A stretch of 64,000 nt of DNA, taken from assembly GCA_023213315.1 (NCBI GenBank), contig JAKCPI010000409.1:1-64000 (forward strand), read 5' to 3'. The notes under the pieces are model-generated. The model ran no database searches, was not told where the DNA came from, and was given only the letters and a program-made list of their open reading frames with translations. Every line of letters starts with the position of its first letter. Position 1 is the stretch's first letter. The translations under genes were made by a program, and so were the position numbers. This stretch comes from Euborellia annulipes. Its lineage: Eukaryota > Arthropoda > Insecta > Dermaptera > Anisolabididae. Shown in pieces: positions 1 to 11,500 of this stretch.

Positions 1-938
1 TAAAAAAAGCAAGATTTAATTATGATTTTTCTTTGACTGTATTTTTGTTTAAATTATACTTATTATATATCTGTATAATATTTATTTAATGAAGTTTTTT
101 TTTGCTCATAAGATAGATACTCTTGCTTTTATCAGAATGGATTAAAATCAAAAACGAAAACCAGCAAAGTTTCATTTAAAATATTAATATAAATCCCCCT
201 AGCCCTCCCTCCCCCTCTTCCTATCTCGTCATAACTCACTAATATTAATAAAGGTTCTTTTTATGGAGAGATACTTCAAAAGGAAAACAAAAGAGATGGA
301 AATATAAATACAACAGAGCAGCGAAGGAATAAACATAAAATTGTAATATTTAGAAAATTATTTCATTTCTTAAATGAAATGCTCATCTTTCATCGTGCCT
401 TTTTTTAATGTTTCGTTTTTTTTTTTTTTCTATTTGCGAAATAAAATAAATATTTATCCCTAAGCAAATAAACCAAAGAAATAAAATCCAAACAGACAAG
501 TTGAGTATCTCTATTAAAATTTGTTTGAATTTTTTTTTTTTTATATTATACTACTTATATATTCTACTTTATTAATAAAAATATCATAAAGATTTTTATG
601 AAAAATAATATTTATATTGGAGAAATATGAAAGATGTATTTATTAATAAAGTAGTAGAATATAAGAATACATAAAATATCAATCAATCCTTTGATGCTGT
701 AAGAAAAAAAAAAATTATTTTGGCCTGAATTCAAATTTTAATTCATTATTTTGATATTTTTAAATGAAAAAATATGTTTTCGGAAAATTTATTCAAGTAG
801 TTAAATTGTTATATTATTTTCTATAGCAAAAATTTCTTCTTTCATGGCATACGATGGGAAATTTGCAGTGAGATCAATTTGGTTATACAATTTGGGCAAA
901 ATTGAGCTCCCTGGACTCGAAACAGGACCTACGCGCTT
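1..938. other. AT-rich sequence, no gene seen
   Basis: No coding signal on either strand. The one structure is an imperfect inverted repeat, TATTCTACTTTATTAATAAA near 556-577 against its complement near 637-662, enclosing about 60 bases. It may be the ends of a decayed MITE. Confidence 0.5.
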
Positions 939-1291
939 TCGATCCAGAAATTGCACGTGATATGGCAACGAACATTAAAATAAAATATGAAAATAGAAAA
1001 TATTAAAATATTAAAATTGAGAAATTAAGAATGCCAAATATGTTCACTAACCGATCTTAGAAAGCTGGTTGATTGGTGTGTTATGTGTAGGTTTTGAAAG
1101 AAAGATGAAAGTCAATCAATGAAAACGTTACAAACTATATTACCATTGAATATTAAGTATTGTAAGAAAAAAGTCGAAGTCGTCCAGTGAGAATCGATTC
1201 TAATCGACTTGAGAGTTTCAACTTGATTCTAAAAAGTCGATTATTTTCAGTAAAAGATCGATTCTTGACTAAAGTCGGAGTCGACAATTCC
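939..1291 (+). mobile_element. hAT-like MITE of the TAGGGATGG family, 5'-truncated
   Basis: Matches the right part of the fuller copies at 9809-10425 and 62324-62895. Shared landmarks are the GCACGTGATATGGCA block, the ATGTTCACTAACCGATCTTAG block and a 3' end of repeated GTCGA/TCGAC words finishing in TTCCATCCC. The left TIR is missing. Non-coding. Confidence 0.7.
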
Positions 1292-1299
1292 ATCCCAAT

Positions 1300-1500
1300 A
1301 TATTATATACTAATGATATTACTTTCGTATTTCTTTTAAATTATTATAATTAAAAATTGATAGGCTTATCTAGCCGAGACTCTCCCCTTAAACTTTCCTT
1401 AATAAATAGCTTTTTTTAATTTAATTTTTCAGTCCTCTGGCAAATATTTAAAAAAAAAAAAATATAAATAAATAGATTTTATTTAATTTCTTTGTGATAA
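1300..1500 (+). repeat. Repeat shared with the interior of the 21-22 kb MITE copy
   Basis: This block (TGATATTACTTTCGTATTT, then GGCTTATCTAGCCGAGACTC, then TTTCTTTGTGATAATT) recurs at about 22105-22265 inside another copy of the same MITE family. It was probably part of a longer subfamily or was copied together with it. Confidence 0.55.
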
Positions 1501-1714
1501 TTAGACCCCGGATTCTTATGGAATTGCATATTCTATTTCCCAACGGGTATGTCCCGGAAAACCAATTTTCTATCTGAATCATGCCCCCTTGGAACTATGG
1601 TTCAAACTCTATATTGCATATTTTTGCATATTTGGTCAATATTACATAAAGTTGCATATTTAAAACTTTTTGAATATTTTTAATATCTTTCGGCAAAAGC
1701 TTTACTTTATTTTA

Positions 1715-2066
1715 CTTTTTTAATCGATTTTTTTACAATTTGCTCCAATAAGTTTTATTAAAATTCAAAAATCAATTATATTTTAGATTCTCTTTAAAAT
1801 GTATATTCTCATTTTGATCTTGAAATCTTCTGAAGACCACTTTACTCTTGTACTTCATAGGGAAAGATAGGAGATATGGTTGCCATGAAAATAAAATATA
1901 AATATTTTCCATGTTTATATTATAAATTTTACATCTTGAATTCTAAAATATCTGCGGAAACTAAATATATCTCGACACAAAAAATCTGGTGTGTCAAGCA
2001 CTGAACACAACTTTCGATTACTGAAACTATGAGGTGCGTTCAGTCACACCATATTTTTTTACATTA
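1715..2066 (+). repeat. HER repeat, right half
   Basis: Hairpin-ended repeat. It carries the internal blocks AGATTCTCTTTAAAATG and TTGAAATCTTCTGAAGACCA, then the TTGCCATG block, and finishes in a decayed terminal hairpin (TCTGGTGTGTCAAGCACTG against CAGTCACACCATA). The left half is missing. The flanks (about 1600-1714 and 2140-2250) are rich in GCATAT words resembling the repeat at 38760-39060. Confidence 0.7.
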
Positions 2067-2279
2067 AATTTAATTATTTGTTTTTACACTATTTCCTTCC
2101 AAAATTAAAACACGGTCAATTTTACATCAGTAGAAATCATGATTTACCTTTAATTGGAAGTCATTTACTTGATATATATTGCATTATTTAATACTTTTAC
2201 TGCATATTAAATGGCATATTTAGCGATTTTTGCTGCATACAAATCCGGGCTCTAGGGATAATAAACCCATTTATTCATC

Positions 2280-2333
2280 AATAAAATCCTGAGGAAGGAC
2301 GCGACTAGTGGCCAAAACGTCAACATTTAAATA
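2280..2333 (+). ncRNA. Hammerhead-ribozyme-like motif, degenerate
   Basis: CTGAGGA (2289-2295) fits the CUGANGA core with G at the free position. A weak helix II (GG...CC) follows, then AAAACGTC in place of GAAACGTC. Stem I is poor: an AAAT/ATTT match at best. I read it as a decayed member of the family, probably inactive. Confidence 0.4.
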
Positions 2334-2839
2334 AAAATCTGTGTATTTTTTTTGAAGAATTATTACTTTGAATTTCAAATATATGAAAATACAAATAAGC
2401 GCTGTGTATGTAGCTACGCCACTGCTTCTTTGCAATTCAACTTAAAAAGAATCTGAATAAAAAATAAAAAAAATTAATAAGAATTATTTAAGTCGACACT
2501 TACTATTCATCTAGATTGATGCTGACATAAGGGAGAATAATTTGGGCCCTCTAAGCAGAATTGGCTCCCATGAGAACGAGGGTGAAATAAGAAAAAAAAA
2601 AACTCGATATATTATGGAACTACTTTTATTTACACAGATCAATAAAGAAAGAAAGAAAATGTTAAGAAAAAAATTTAATTTATTAAGTAAACTTTAGCAA
2701 TTAGAATGTTTAAAGCTATATGCCTTAATTAAAATCGAAATTAGGTAAAAGAAAGAACGTTTCTATTAATTATCGGATTAGAAAAGAAAAGAAAAATTTG
2801 TTTTGATCTCTTTTAGGACCAAAAATTCATTAATTTTTA
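2334..2839. other. AT-rich sequence, nothing identified
   Basis: Short A runs and a GAAAGAAAG tract near 2645. No open frame, TIR or tRNA-like box was seen. Confidence 0.5.
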
Positions 2840-2930
2840 TTCTCTTACCTATATATGTTAATATATAGAGAAAGTATTGGATTCATGTCGAGATTTTGAT
2901 GGATATACACGTTTTGAAGTCCTCTGAGTG
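2840..2930 (+). repeat. HER repeat, left-end fragment
   Basis: Contains the short terminal hairpin TCTCTTACCTATATATG / ATATATAGAGAAAGTA and the following block GTCGAGATTTTGATGGATAT that begins full HER copies. The rest is absent. Confidence 0.7.
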
Positions 2931-3330
2931 GCTGAGTAGCTAATTAAATGTATGTTGTAAAAATATTTTGTAAACGTAGTTCAGCTTGCACTATAAAATT
3001 ATACTGCAAGAATTATGTTTATGTGTATGTATGTATATGTATATATACATGTATGTGTCTATGTATATATGTGATGTATGTTTATGTAAATAGTGTGTGT
3101 GTGTGTGTGTATATGTAAACAGCTTGTCAATAATAATTTGTACAGTTTATAGAGTGTATACTAATATATTTTTTAAAAATTCAATATTTGAATTTCGTGT
3201 CAAATTGTATGTAGGGGCGCTGCGATCGCTCATGTGTAGATGGCGTGCAGATCGAGAAGCGGCAGCCATCTTGTTTTCTCAACCAGTTCAATTTGAGCTT
3301 GTCACAGATGTAACAACCTTTGTAATCTTA

Positions 3331-3386
3331 GCTGAATTGTACCTGAAGAAGGCCACAGAATGAGTGGTCAAAACGTTGTAATTTTC
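3331..3386 (+). ncRNA. Hammerhead-ribozyme-like motif
   Basis: Core CTGAAGA at 3343-3349, then one extra A. Helix II is GGCCAC paired with GTGGTC around a 7-base loop, followed by AAAAC (G12 changed to A) and GTT as the cleavage triplet ending at 3377. The flanks pair as stem I: TAC with GTA, a bulged G, then AATT with AATT. The bulge geometry is the same as in the copies at 14256 and 60912. Cleavage is not shown; the G12 change should weaken it. Confidence 0.55.
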
Positions 3387-3424
3387 ACAAATAAACCACA
3401 GGTAAACGGAAAATTTAATTCTTT

Positions 3425-3640
3425 TACTAATGACAATCACAGTACACAACTTTCTCTTGCCGAAGGGTAAGAGAAAGTTGTGTGCTGTGCGACGAGTTAC
3501 ACCAGATTTTTAATCTTGTATTCAGCCCTACTGTCGGAAACTAAATATATGTAGACACAAAAAAATCTGATGTGACAAGCACAGAATACAACTTTCTCAT
3601 ACCCTCTGTGCGATCAGTCACACCAGATTTTTTTTGCGAG
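3425..3640 (+). repeat. Two HER terminal hairpins in tandem
   Basis: Two partial copies of the long hairpin end (arms ACAACTTTCTCTTGCC / GGGTAAGAGAAAGTTGTG and TCTGATGTGACAAGCAC / CAGTCACACCAGA), joined by the TCGGAAACTAAATATATG linker of full elements. The HER body is missing. Confidence 0.65.
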
Positions 3641-4033
3641 TGTATTTTTTATGAAATCATAAAAATGATGGGTTAGCATATTTTATGTTAATGTTTCATT
3701 TAAATGTGTTTCTGTGTAAAATTTTATTCTAGTTGTTTCATAGACATAAAGTTTTTCTATTATTTTTTTTTTTTTGTATGCAAATTAAATTATATAAAAT
3801 TCGACCTTGACATCTGAAAAGTGCATAAAAGTGTGTCTAGTTCATAAAGAATTGACATCAGTGTCTCGTGACGTTGCAGATTGAATGAGTGTATTTAATC
3901 AATCTAGGTATTTCAAAATATTTTTGTTCTATTATCTACTAATAATATAGGGCTCCAAAACTTTATACATCAATATGAAAAGGTTTAGGCAATAGCTTAG
4001 GGGTGCGATTTTGCCTTTTTTTATTAATTTAAG
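3641..4033. other. AT-rich sequence, nothing identified
   Basis: No open frame, inverted termini or tRNA-like motif was found. Confidence 0.5.
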
Positions 4034-4553
4034 TTATAGGTTCTCAGCCTGGGCGATAACGTCCCCTTGCCAGGAACTTTCCTGGGGAGGGGCGGTAGAA
4101 GCCCCAGAGAAAATTAGGGGGCATTGAGATGGCGCAGAAGGGGTGTGGGCAGATTAAAATATATAGTCTAAAAAAGGCAGAAAATACACGCTAATCACGT
4201 AAAGTCAAAATTAATATCGTTTAATTGTTGTTAGCAAAAGTCACGGGTTCGAACCCCAGGCAGTCCGATGATTTTATTTAAGCCATTTGGATACCAAAAG
4301 GCTTAAATAAGAATGCCTGGACCCCTAATATGTGTATATTATCAATAACCGGATATCGTTTAAAGTCTTAAATGGCCTAAGTTGCCGAAAAGACTGTGTG
4401 TATGTGTGTGTAATTGCAAGTGTGAATGAGAAAAAAAGTGTGAATGTTAAAAAAAAAAAAAAATATGCAATTACCGATGGATAGTGATGCCTTGTAAGAA
4501 AATAGCCTCCCTTTGGGCTACATCGCCCCCGTTGGGAAGCACAGCTCTTTATA
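4034..4553. mobile_element. Possible hAT-like MITE with a SINE inside
   Basis: The left edge CTCAGCCTGGGCGATAACG and the right edge CATCGCCCCCGTTGGGAAGC are imperfect inverted matches around GGCGAT/ATCGCC. The right edge resembles hAT termini of the 'cttcccaac' type. The interior includes SINE-A (4229-4463). No clear TSD, so this is tentative. Confidence 0.3.
4229..4463 (+). mobile_element. SINE-A copy, nearly full length
   Basis: tRNA-derived SINE. The RNA polymerase III B box GGGTTCGAACCCC is at 4245-4257. The body follows: ATTTAAGCCATTTGG and its complement, the central domain TAAATGGCCTAAGTTGCCG, a GT/GA-rich stretch and an A tail. The first bases of the tRNA head are lost. Confidence 0.8.
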
Positions 4554-4802
4554 AAAGCTAATTAGAGTAGAGCAAATTTTTTGTTCTAAAGATTCATTTA
4601 GTTGGCCAAACTGCCAATGTCCTTAATCCAGAATTCAAGGCTTGTTCATTCCAAGATAATTACATAATTATGTAAATTAAAACACTTCATCTTAAAAGCA
4701 CATAATAATGGTAATCTTTCTTTAATTATTATTTAAATTCCATTAAGAGCTAATTTAAATTTAATTTAAAAAACATAGCTGATTAATCGGTGATTTTTTT
4801 TC

Positions 4803-5452
4803 AAGTGAAACTTTTATTTGATCCTTTCAAATTTTTTCGCTCTTCTATCATCATGTCGCGTTGCAAGCCGTGACGTCAAAGGCCGTGTCGCCTACAAGCC
4901 ATGACGTCACAAGTCGTGACGACAAAAATAGGAAAGTTGAAATTTAATATATGTGACGAATTATAAAAAAATAATTGTGAGATTTAATTTTTCAATTTTT
5001 AAATTGATAAAATATAATTTTTAAAATAATTAAAAATGATTCAAATCTTCAATAGCTAAATAAATATTGTTCTCAGTTTTTAACATGCGTCTATTGATTT
5101 CCCATTTTCCAATTATTGAGTTTATTTAAGCCATTTGGATACCAGATGGCTTAAATAAAAATGCCTGAACCCACAATATATATACATTAATTACAACGCT
5201 TATCGTCTAAAGTCTTAAATGGCCTGAGTTGCCGAAAAGACTGTGTGAATGTGTGTGTGAGTGTGAGTGCGAATGAGAAAAAAGTGTGAATGTTTTTTTA
5301 AAAAAAAAAAAAAAAATTTTCCAATTATTGAGTTGAGATTAAAAACGCGATTTTAATATCCTTAATTGAATAATTTTCTGAAAATTTTCAGTTAAACGCC
5401 TACGACCCGAAAAAAGTTTCACTTGCATCGTGCTTTCATAAAACCACACAAT
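4803..5452 (+). mobile_element. MITE with AAGTGAAAC ends and CRE motifs (copy 1)
   Basis: Begins AAGTGAAAC and has GTTTCACTT near its other end (5416-5424); homology continues to 5452. It carries several TGACGTCA-like words (4870-4925). A second copy lies inverted at 46938-47381. Copy 1 is split by a SINE (5121-5316). Non-coding; superfamily unknown. Confidence 0.65.
5121..5316 (+). mobile_element. SINE-A copy, 5'-truncated, with a 16-bp TSD
   Basis: Starts directly at TTTATTTAAGCC, so the tRNA head is missing, and ends in an A run. It is flanked by the perfect duplication TTTTCCAATTATTGAG at 5105-5120 and 5317-5332. The truncation plus TSD is the signature of target-primed reverse transcription. 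Confidence 0.92.
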
Positions 5453-5989
5453 GTTATTTACTCAGTTATTTTTTAAATTGTTTTTATACGAAATCTCTCT
5501 CGTTTGGCCTTTTTTTTAATGTCTTGTCTTATGTGAATTTATTTTAGTGGTGGCAGCCCGCCCGGATTGCAAGTTTATTCTAAATTCACATTCACACATT
5601 TCCATTTGTTTCAATTTTTTTAATTTATAAAAATACTATCATCCAATTCGTAAGATTAATGGAACAAAAAAAATTTTTTTTTTTTTTTAATATATAAATC
5701 TTCTTTTCGATTTGATAAATTATATATTTCCTTCTTTCAAAAAACTAACGATTAATTATATAATAAATGAACCAAAAATTTTCCTAAATTCTTTCTTCGG
5801 ACGCTATTAATTTTTCTTCGTTAAAATATTTCCTAAAGGATTAGATTAGAGAATTTAAGAAAAAAATAATAATTATTCGTAAAAGAATTTTAATTGAATT
5901 TTTTTCAATAATATTTGTTTAGAAAAAATTTTTTCTAAAAAAAAAACGAGACGCTCATGTTTTTCGGCTGTCTTTTACGAATATTATTA
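5453..5989. other. AT-rich sequence, nothing identified
   Basis: Includes a long T run near 5670-5690. No gene or terminal-repeat structure was recognised. Confidence 0.5.
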
Positions 5990-6645
5990 CTAGTCGTGCC
6001 GCCCGCCTTGGACGGGTTTGGCGTCTAGACAGAGGGGCTTCCACCCCCCTGGATCCCCACTCAGCTGGCTCTGACCCGCCTATGGCGGACCCTCGCCTTT
6101 TCTTAATTATGAAAAGAAAATTATTATTCCAATCCAGTTCTTGCTTAAGGATTTTTTTTAAAACACTTTTTTCCTATTCACACTCACACACACATACAAA
6201 CAGTCTTTTCGGCAACTGGGGCCATATAAGACTCTTTACGATACTCAGTAATTTAGTAATTATCTATTGGGGCCCAGATATTCTTATTTAAGCCATGGCT
6301 TAAATAAAATCATCGGTTTGCCTGGGATCCGAACCCGCGATCCTTGGTATACAAGGCAGGCGCGCTACCAACTACACCAAGCCCGAGGATTTGTTTACAT
6401 TCATATAATACATAAATTCAACGAATACATAAATATTTCTCTATACATTTCCTATGGGAGAAATAATAATTTTAGGAATTAATAAGATAAAAAGTTATAG
6501 AAATTTCGGGATGAAAATAATTTTCCAGTAATCCCTAGAAGGTCCTCTTTATGCATATAAAATTTCATTTTAAAATTCCAATTGGAAGTTGTCTAAATAG
6601 AGCGTGACAGACAGACGGATATTAGCGAATTATATATATAAATAA
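5990..6645 (-). mobile_element. Helitron-like element with a SINE inside
   Basis: On the minus strand the element ends in a GC-rich hairpin (CCCGTCCAAGGCGGG) followed by CTAG and a flanking T, the 3' signature of Helitrons. The other end is the GACAGACAGACGG / ATATATATA zone. The body matches 50923-52165 (AATTATGAAAAGAAAA, GGATTTGTTTACATTC, TTTCCTATGGGAGAAAT). Interrupted by SINE-A at 6155-6385. No Rep/helicase is encoded, so it is non-autonomous. Confidence 0.7.
6155..6385 (-). mobile_element. SINE-A copy, full length
   Basis: Complete minus-strand SINE running from the T-rich (reverse A tail) end, through the central domain, to the reverse-complement tRNA head with B box (GGATCCGAACCCGCG) and A-box region ending GCCCGAGG. 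A 7-bp TSD, AGGATTT, is at 6148-6154 and 6386-6392. The uninterrupted target is visible at 51350-51370. Confidence 0.88.
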
Positions 6646-6796
6646 ATTTATTACGACCCGTTTAGAGGCACCAAATCTCGGTGGCTAGGTCCAACAAACA
6701 CAATACAAATTTAAATACAATAACAAATACAAACAAAACAAATCAATAGGAAAATAAATAAATAAATAAATAGAAATGCATGCCTTATCACTTGCA

Positions 6797-6934
6797 ATTT
6801 CTAGATAGAATATTCTTTTATAAGAAATATTTCCTCTTTAAGCATAAAAAATTTCGTTGGTGAAATTCCAATGGGAAGTTCCCTAAATAAACTGACAGAC
6901 AGACAGACGGACACTCCGCTATTATATATAAAGA
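6797..6934 (-). mobile_element. Helitron-like 5'-end fragment
   Basis: On the minus strand it begins TCTTTATATATAATAGCGG directly after an A, then repeated GTCTGTCTGTC and the block GGAATTTCACC, like the 5' end of the copy at 51003. The rest is missing. Between 6646 and 6796 there is only an AAAT microsatellite (6744-6770). Confidence 0.6.
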
Positions 6935-7079
6935 TTTTATTATTTCTCAAACCTGTAATTAAATAAAATAATAGAATAATTATCGTGCATATAAATCTTT
7001 TAATCTGGTGACAAAATCGCAATTTAACTGCAATCTCAAATGAATCTTAAAAGAGGGCAAAAAAAAAACAAAAACAAAA

Positions 7080-7440
7080 CAAGCAGAAAGTCAAGAGAGA
7101 GGCGGGGTTTTCTAATTTAGATCAAAAATGTTTTATGGGTAAACGAAAATAATCTAATGATAGAGAATGGGTCCAGGGATGCGGTTATAAAGACATTTGT
7201 TTATGTCAACTGAAAATCCTCTCTCCGATTTTGAGAAGAATTAATCATTGGCCGCCGCCGCCGCCGCCGTCGTCCCACCCATGCATGCTCTCTTATATGT
7301 TAATAAGGGGAATCCATTCCCGAGGATATGATCTGGCATTAGAGATATTGATAGTTTTTCTATCCATAAAGCTCTCGAAATCTTCGTGTTAAGTCTGATC
7401 GAGGACTGATAAACAAGCTCGAATTATATTGATGGTTCCA
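7080..7440. other. Higher-complexity island with a GCC repeat
   Basis: Single-copy within the window. Contains GGTTATAAAGACA, ATTGGCC next to (GCC)n at 7251-7268, and several TAAT-type words. No open frame of note. It could be regulatory DNA or part of an unrecognised transcript; the sequence alone does not decide. Confidence 0.25.
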
Positions 7441-7696
7441 ACTATTTATTTATTTTTTTTAAAGATTTTACAACATCTAAAGAGGATCACGATTTGTCTT
7501 TTTGAAGTTTCCATTTCAATCATTTTTTTTCAGATGTTATCTTCAAAAGAAAAGAATATATGATAAACCCATAATTACATATTGTTAGAATGCTTAAAAA
7601 AAAAAGATGTCATCCGCTGATTTAGTTAAAATAAACATACAATGCAGGGCCGGAGCCAGAAAATTTTCCCGGGGGAGGATCTAAGAGAGGTAATCC

Positions 7697-7935
7697 TAGC
7701 TCAGGGGCCCACATCTTGAGGGTACGGGGATAAAGACCACGAGCTGCCCTAGCTGAGACTCACAGTACGTCTCTTCTTTCCATGTTAGTCTCTTCCATTC
7801 TATATTTTCAACAGGCGCCAGACCGTGCGACGGGCCGGCCTGTTATATTCCTTCTCGGTCGCAAAAACCCATGAACCGCAGACCCCGCACAGCGTGATTT
7901 AAGGTGAAGAAAGAAGAAGAAGATCTAACAATGTA
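7697..7935 (+). mobile_element. Possible retroposed element with an 11-bp TSD
   Basis: Flanked by AGAGGTAATCC at 7686-7696 and 7936-7946. It ends in an AAG-rich tail and includes GACCACGAGCTGCCCTAGCTG, which resembles GACCACGAGCTAGCCTTGCC at about 57390-57412. Behaves like a short retroposon, but no clear Pol III boxes were seen. Confidence 0.35.
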
Positions 7936-8099
7936 AGAGGTAATCCACTTTCCCAAATAAATAGATTTGCAACAATATAAAATAAAAATATAAATTCGGG
8001 AAATTACGAGGTTTCAGAAGCCCAGTTGTAGGTGGAAAAGGTTCATTTCTAGGATCTGAAGTATATTACTGATGTCTGATGCGCATTTACAATTTCGGC

Positions 8100-8150
8100 C
8101 ATTCCGAGAAAAAGTTCTGTTCTGTGCTTGTCACACCAGATTTTTTGTAG
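8100..8150. repeat. HER hairpin arm, isolated
   Basis: Only one arm (TTCTGTGCTTGTCACACCAG) of the long HER hairpin is present. It is likely a fragment left after deletion or capture by another element. Confidence 0.5.
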
Positions 8151-8540
8151 TCACGCTCTTCCTCGGGACCTGTGGCGTAACGTTTTGTATCTGCCAACCC
8201 CCTAAATCTTTTTTTTCGGGCCCATTATTAAAGGGAATAATTTACAAGTAAAAACCATGAAGTTTGTTTTTTTACTTTTTAATGTATTGTTTATTTCTAC
8301 ATCACAAAAAATCAAAATGAATAATGCCATTAAGTAGGAAGAAAAATGTATACATTGAAAAGAAATTGAATTTCTCTTTAGGGGCGTGTACCGAGACAGT
8401 TGGGGGCCCTGGGACGTCACTAGAAGAGGGGACCTATATACATTTTGTACCAGAGGTGTCTATTGAATTTTTCGGAGCGGGGGCAAACCCATTTTAATAT
8501 CCCCCTCTTCAATACACAAAAATATTTTTAAAATACCGTA

Positions 8541-8897
8541 CAGTAGCGTAGCCAGGATTTCTGCTTGGGCCCAAAAGTTTTATGACACCCCCCCCCCTTC
8601 TCCAAGAAACTAAAGTGGAGAATTTTTTTTAGATAATATAATAATTATAAATAAAAATCAAATAAAAATTTTTTTTTCTTGAAATAAAAAATAATTTTAA
8701 TACAAAATTCGTAAATATTAGAGATTTTTCAATTATTTATAGGTTTTTTGCTAGATTTTAGAATTTATGAGAGTTAATAAAATAATTATTTAGAAAAAAA
8801 TAATAATAGGGAGAAAACAATAGGTTTTTTTTTGTTTTGGAGAAGGCTTTGGGGGGGGGCCCGGCCCCCCCGCCCCCCCCCCCTGAATACGCCACTG
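8541..8897. mobile_element. Non-autonomous hAT element with a perfect 8-bp TSD
   Basis: Ends CAGTAGCGTAGCCAGG and CGCCACTG; flanked by ATACCGTA at 8533-8540 and 8898-8905. Long C and G runs lie near both ends and the centre is A/T-rich. It encodes nothing. The surrounding 8160-9140 holds further C/G-run material, probably from older insertions of the same type. Confidence 0.85.
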
Positions 8898-9147
8898 ATA
8901 CCGTATATCCCTGAACCCCCAAGGCCCCGGGCCCTCTCAAAGAAATATTTGGGGGCCAAAGCTGACTCGGGGCTTGGGACGGACCCCCCCCCTTCCCTCG
9001 GTACGCCTCTGTTTCTCTTTTTGCTTTCTTTGATGCAAACACTTTGATAACTTCGTTAAGATACAGTTTTTTATGCCCGGCCCGCGGGCCCCCCCAAGCA
9101 TCGCGGGGTTTGCGGGGGTGTACGTTAATTTTATCAACTAGAGCCAA

Positions 9148-9399
9148 CGGTTATCAATTTCAATTTAAATGAGCTTTAAATTGTTAATAATTGTTTTGTT
9201 CAAGTCTTGTTTTGTAGAAGTCTAAACAAAAGACTGCAGTCGAAGATGGTGTGTATTTTTTTTTTTCTTAAATTCCAAAGGATTTTGTGAACTTACTATA
9301 TAAGCGACAAAATCAGACATAATATCAATATAATGAAATGAATAAAGAAAAATAGAGAGATTTAGTAAAGCCCACCTGTTTATTTGATGTTGCTTTGGT
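9148..9399. other. AT-rich spacer, nothing identified
   Basis: No gene, TIR or tRNA-like box was seen between the hAT nest and the next island. Confidence 0.4.
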
Positions 9400-9780
9400 G
9401 TCATAAGAGGCACAAGTCACCGTATGCCGTGCAAGTGGCACTCTAATAAGAGGGTGAAGGGTGTGTGGCACATGGCCATTTGGACATTCTACAACGACGA
9501 CGACGACAAATTACCTTGTAATTGCCTTCCTAGCAAATGGAAGCGCTTCCTTTGCACCCGCTGCTGTTGCTTGACAATTTCACGGGTAATTTGACCCTCA
9601 CACACACACAAGAAGGGTGGGATAATCACTTGGGGTATAAGGCCCATTCGCACAACTCCAACACCTCCTTTGAGAAGAGGGAAAGGGTAGGCGAGGCGAT
9701 TGCAAAGTTGTAAGGGGGCAACTTGGTCGAGACGAGTTTATTCCTGTTCCCGGAAAGTTTATTTATCCTTCTCGAATTGA
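9400..9780. other. Higher-complexity island with an ACG repeat
   Basis: Non-repetitive within the window, with (ACG)n near 9494-9506, ACACACACA near 9602 and scattered GGCACA/GGCAC words. No long open frame. Candidate regulatory DNA or untranslated exon; no function assigned. Confidence 0.2.
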
Positions 9781-9808
9781 ATTGAGTCCTCCATTTTGTT
9801 TGGTATTT

Positions 9809-10425
9809 TAGGGTTGGAAAAGGCGCTCGAAAAGTCGATTTTCGGTTTTAGAATTGACTTGATATTTTTCGATTCTCGGAATCGATTAATCATTTTTGAG
9901 AGTCGATTTTGCGACTTTCAAGTCGACTTTTTAAAAAGTCTATAACTCGTGCTTAGGAGATACTCAGTAAATATTAAATATATTTATTTATTTATAATAT
10001 AAGATTTAAACATTTTATTAAATACAACACACACAAATATTGTTTTCAATATTTTTATTTTTATTATTTATATTCTATCCAGAAATTGCACGTGATATGG
10101 CACCGAACATTAAAATAAAATATAAAAGTTGAGTATCAAAATAAAACATTAAAATTGAGGAATTAAGAATGCCACATATGTTCACTAACCGATCTTAGAT
10201 AGCGTGTTGATTGGTGTGTTATGTGTAGGTTTTAAAAGAAAGATGAAAGTCAATCAATGTAAACGTTACAAACTATCAATATATTACCATCGGATGTAAG
10301 TATTGTAAGAAAAAAGTAGAAGTCTTCTAAGAGAATCGATTCTAATCGACTTGATCTTAAAAAGTCGATTATTTTCAGTAAAAGATCGATTCTTGATTAA
10401 GACAGAGTCATCATTTCCATCCCTA
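9809..10425 (+). mobile_element. hAT-like MITE of the TAGGGATGG family, nearly complete
   Basis: Begins TAGGGTTGGAAAAGG and ends TTTCCATCCCTA. Both ends contain tight clusters of AGTCGA/TCGACT words that can fold into subterminal hairpins. The interior matches the copies at 13698, 21084, 49432 and 62324. Non-coding, about 617 bp. Confidence 0.8.
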
Positions 10426-11500
10426 TAGTATATTATTAATCCCATTTAAGAGATTAAAGATCATTGATGCTGTAAAATTAATAAGAAAAAAATAAATTTT
10501 CTCTTTTTCTGTTAAAATTCCAATGAATGTTTTTTTTGTATCTTTTTAAGTAATTTATATCAGGTTCTGGATTCCCTAACAAGGTGCATACTGTCTACTG
10601 TCTTTTTTACAATTAGAATGCCAGGGATGGCTTATGTCAAGCTTTACGAGGATTAGCGTTGCACGGGGGAATGGAATGTTTTTTTTTTCTTTCTAAGGCT
10701 TCACGGATATTTTCAGCTTATATTTAGATTTGAAAGCTTTTTTGAATACTAATTTAAGAAAATTATTTTTTTAATATTTGAGAAATAACTATTTCTGTCG
10801 TTATAATTTATCAATCGGGGAAGATCTCACTTATTTTGAATAAATAATTAACAAAAATGTAATAAAAAAAATTTCACTGGTTCTTTTAAAGTTTAATTCT
10901 ACCTGGTAAATTCCTCAGGCCTCAGATGCCGAAAAAATACGAAACTTATTTTTATCAATAATTTTTTTTAAATCAATAAAAACTCGTTAACATTTTTCCA
11001 ATTACCTAACCTGTTAATTTTGGTTGTATTTATTTATTATTTATGAGGAAGTTACGTAGTATAGTTCTCCACGCCATTTATTTATAAATAAACGAAATTC
11101 CTTTCAGAGTTTATGAAGCATAACTTTTATTACTAACGTTGACTATTTATCTATTTTCTTTATGTTTCTCTCCGGTATATTTTAAAGCGTTTTATCTAAT
11201 TGAAATGAAATGAAACTACTATTTTGATTAGGTGTATAAAACAAAAGATGTACTGTATGTATATATTTCAGAGAGTCGTAAATCGAATATAGGAAGGTGT
11301 AAATGGTTCCTCCCTCGTTCGATCAAATTAAATTGCTCTGGAAATATTTAAAACATTAGATCCGACTCCGCCTTTCTTTACGCTTTATAAATTATTTATT
11401 TTGTTTTTTTGTTTTTGTTACTTGTTCCTTTATCAATATTAAATTACCACCTAAAACAAAATCAAATGATAAACTGATATACGTAAATAATTATCAAATA
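10426..11500. other. AT-rich sequence, nothing identified
   Basis: A CCTCAGATGCCGAAAAAAT word near 10920 resembles the SINE central domain but lacks the rest. No coding region was recognised. Confidence 0.45.

Noticed and set aside
4860..4925. Tandem TGACGTCA words as a host enhancer
   Set aside because: They are part of a repeated MITE (second copy at 46.9-47.4 kb), so they are not evidence for a local enhancer.
8758..9147. 129-codon minus-strand frame
   Set aside because: Glycine- and proline-rich because it crosses the C/G runs of a hAT element with a defined TSD.
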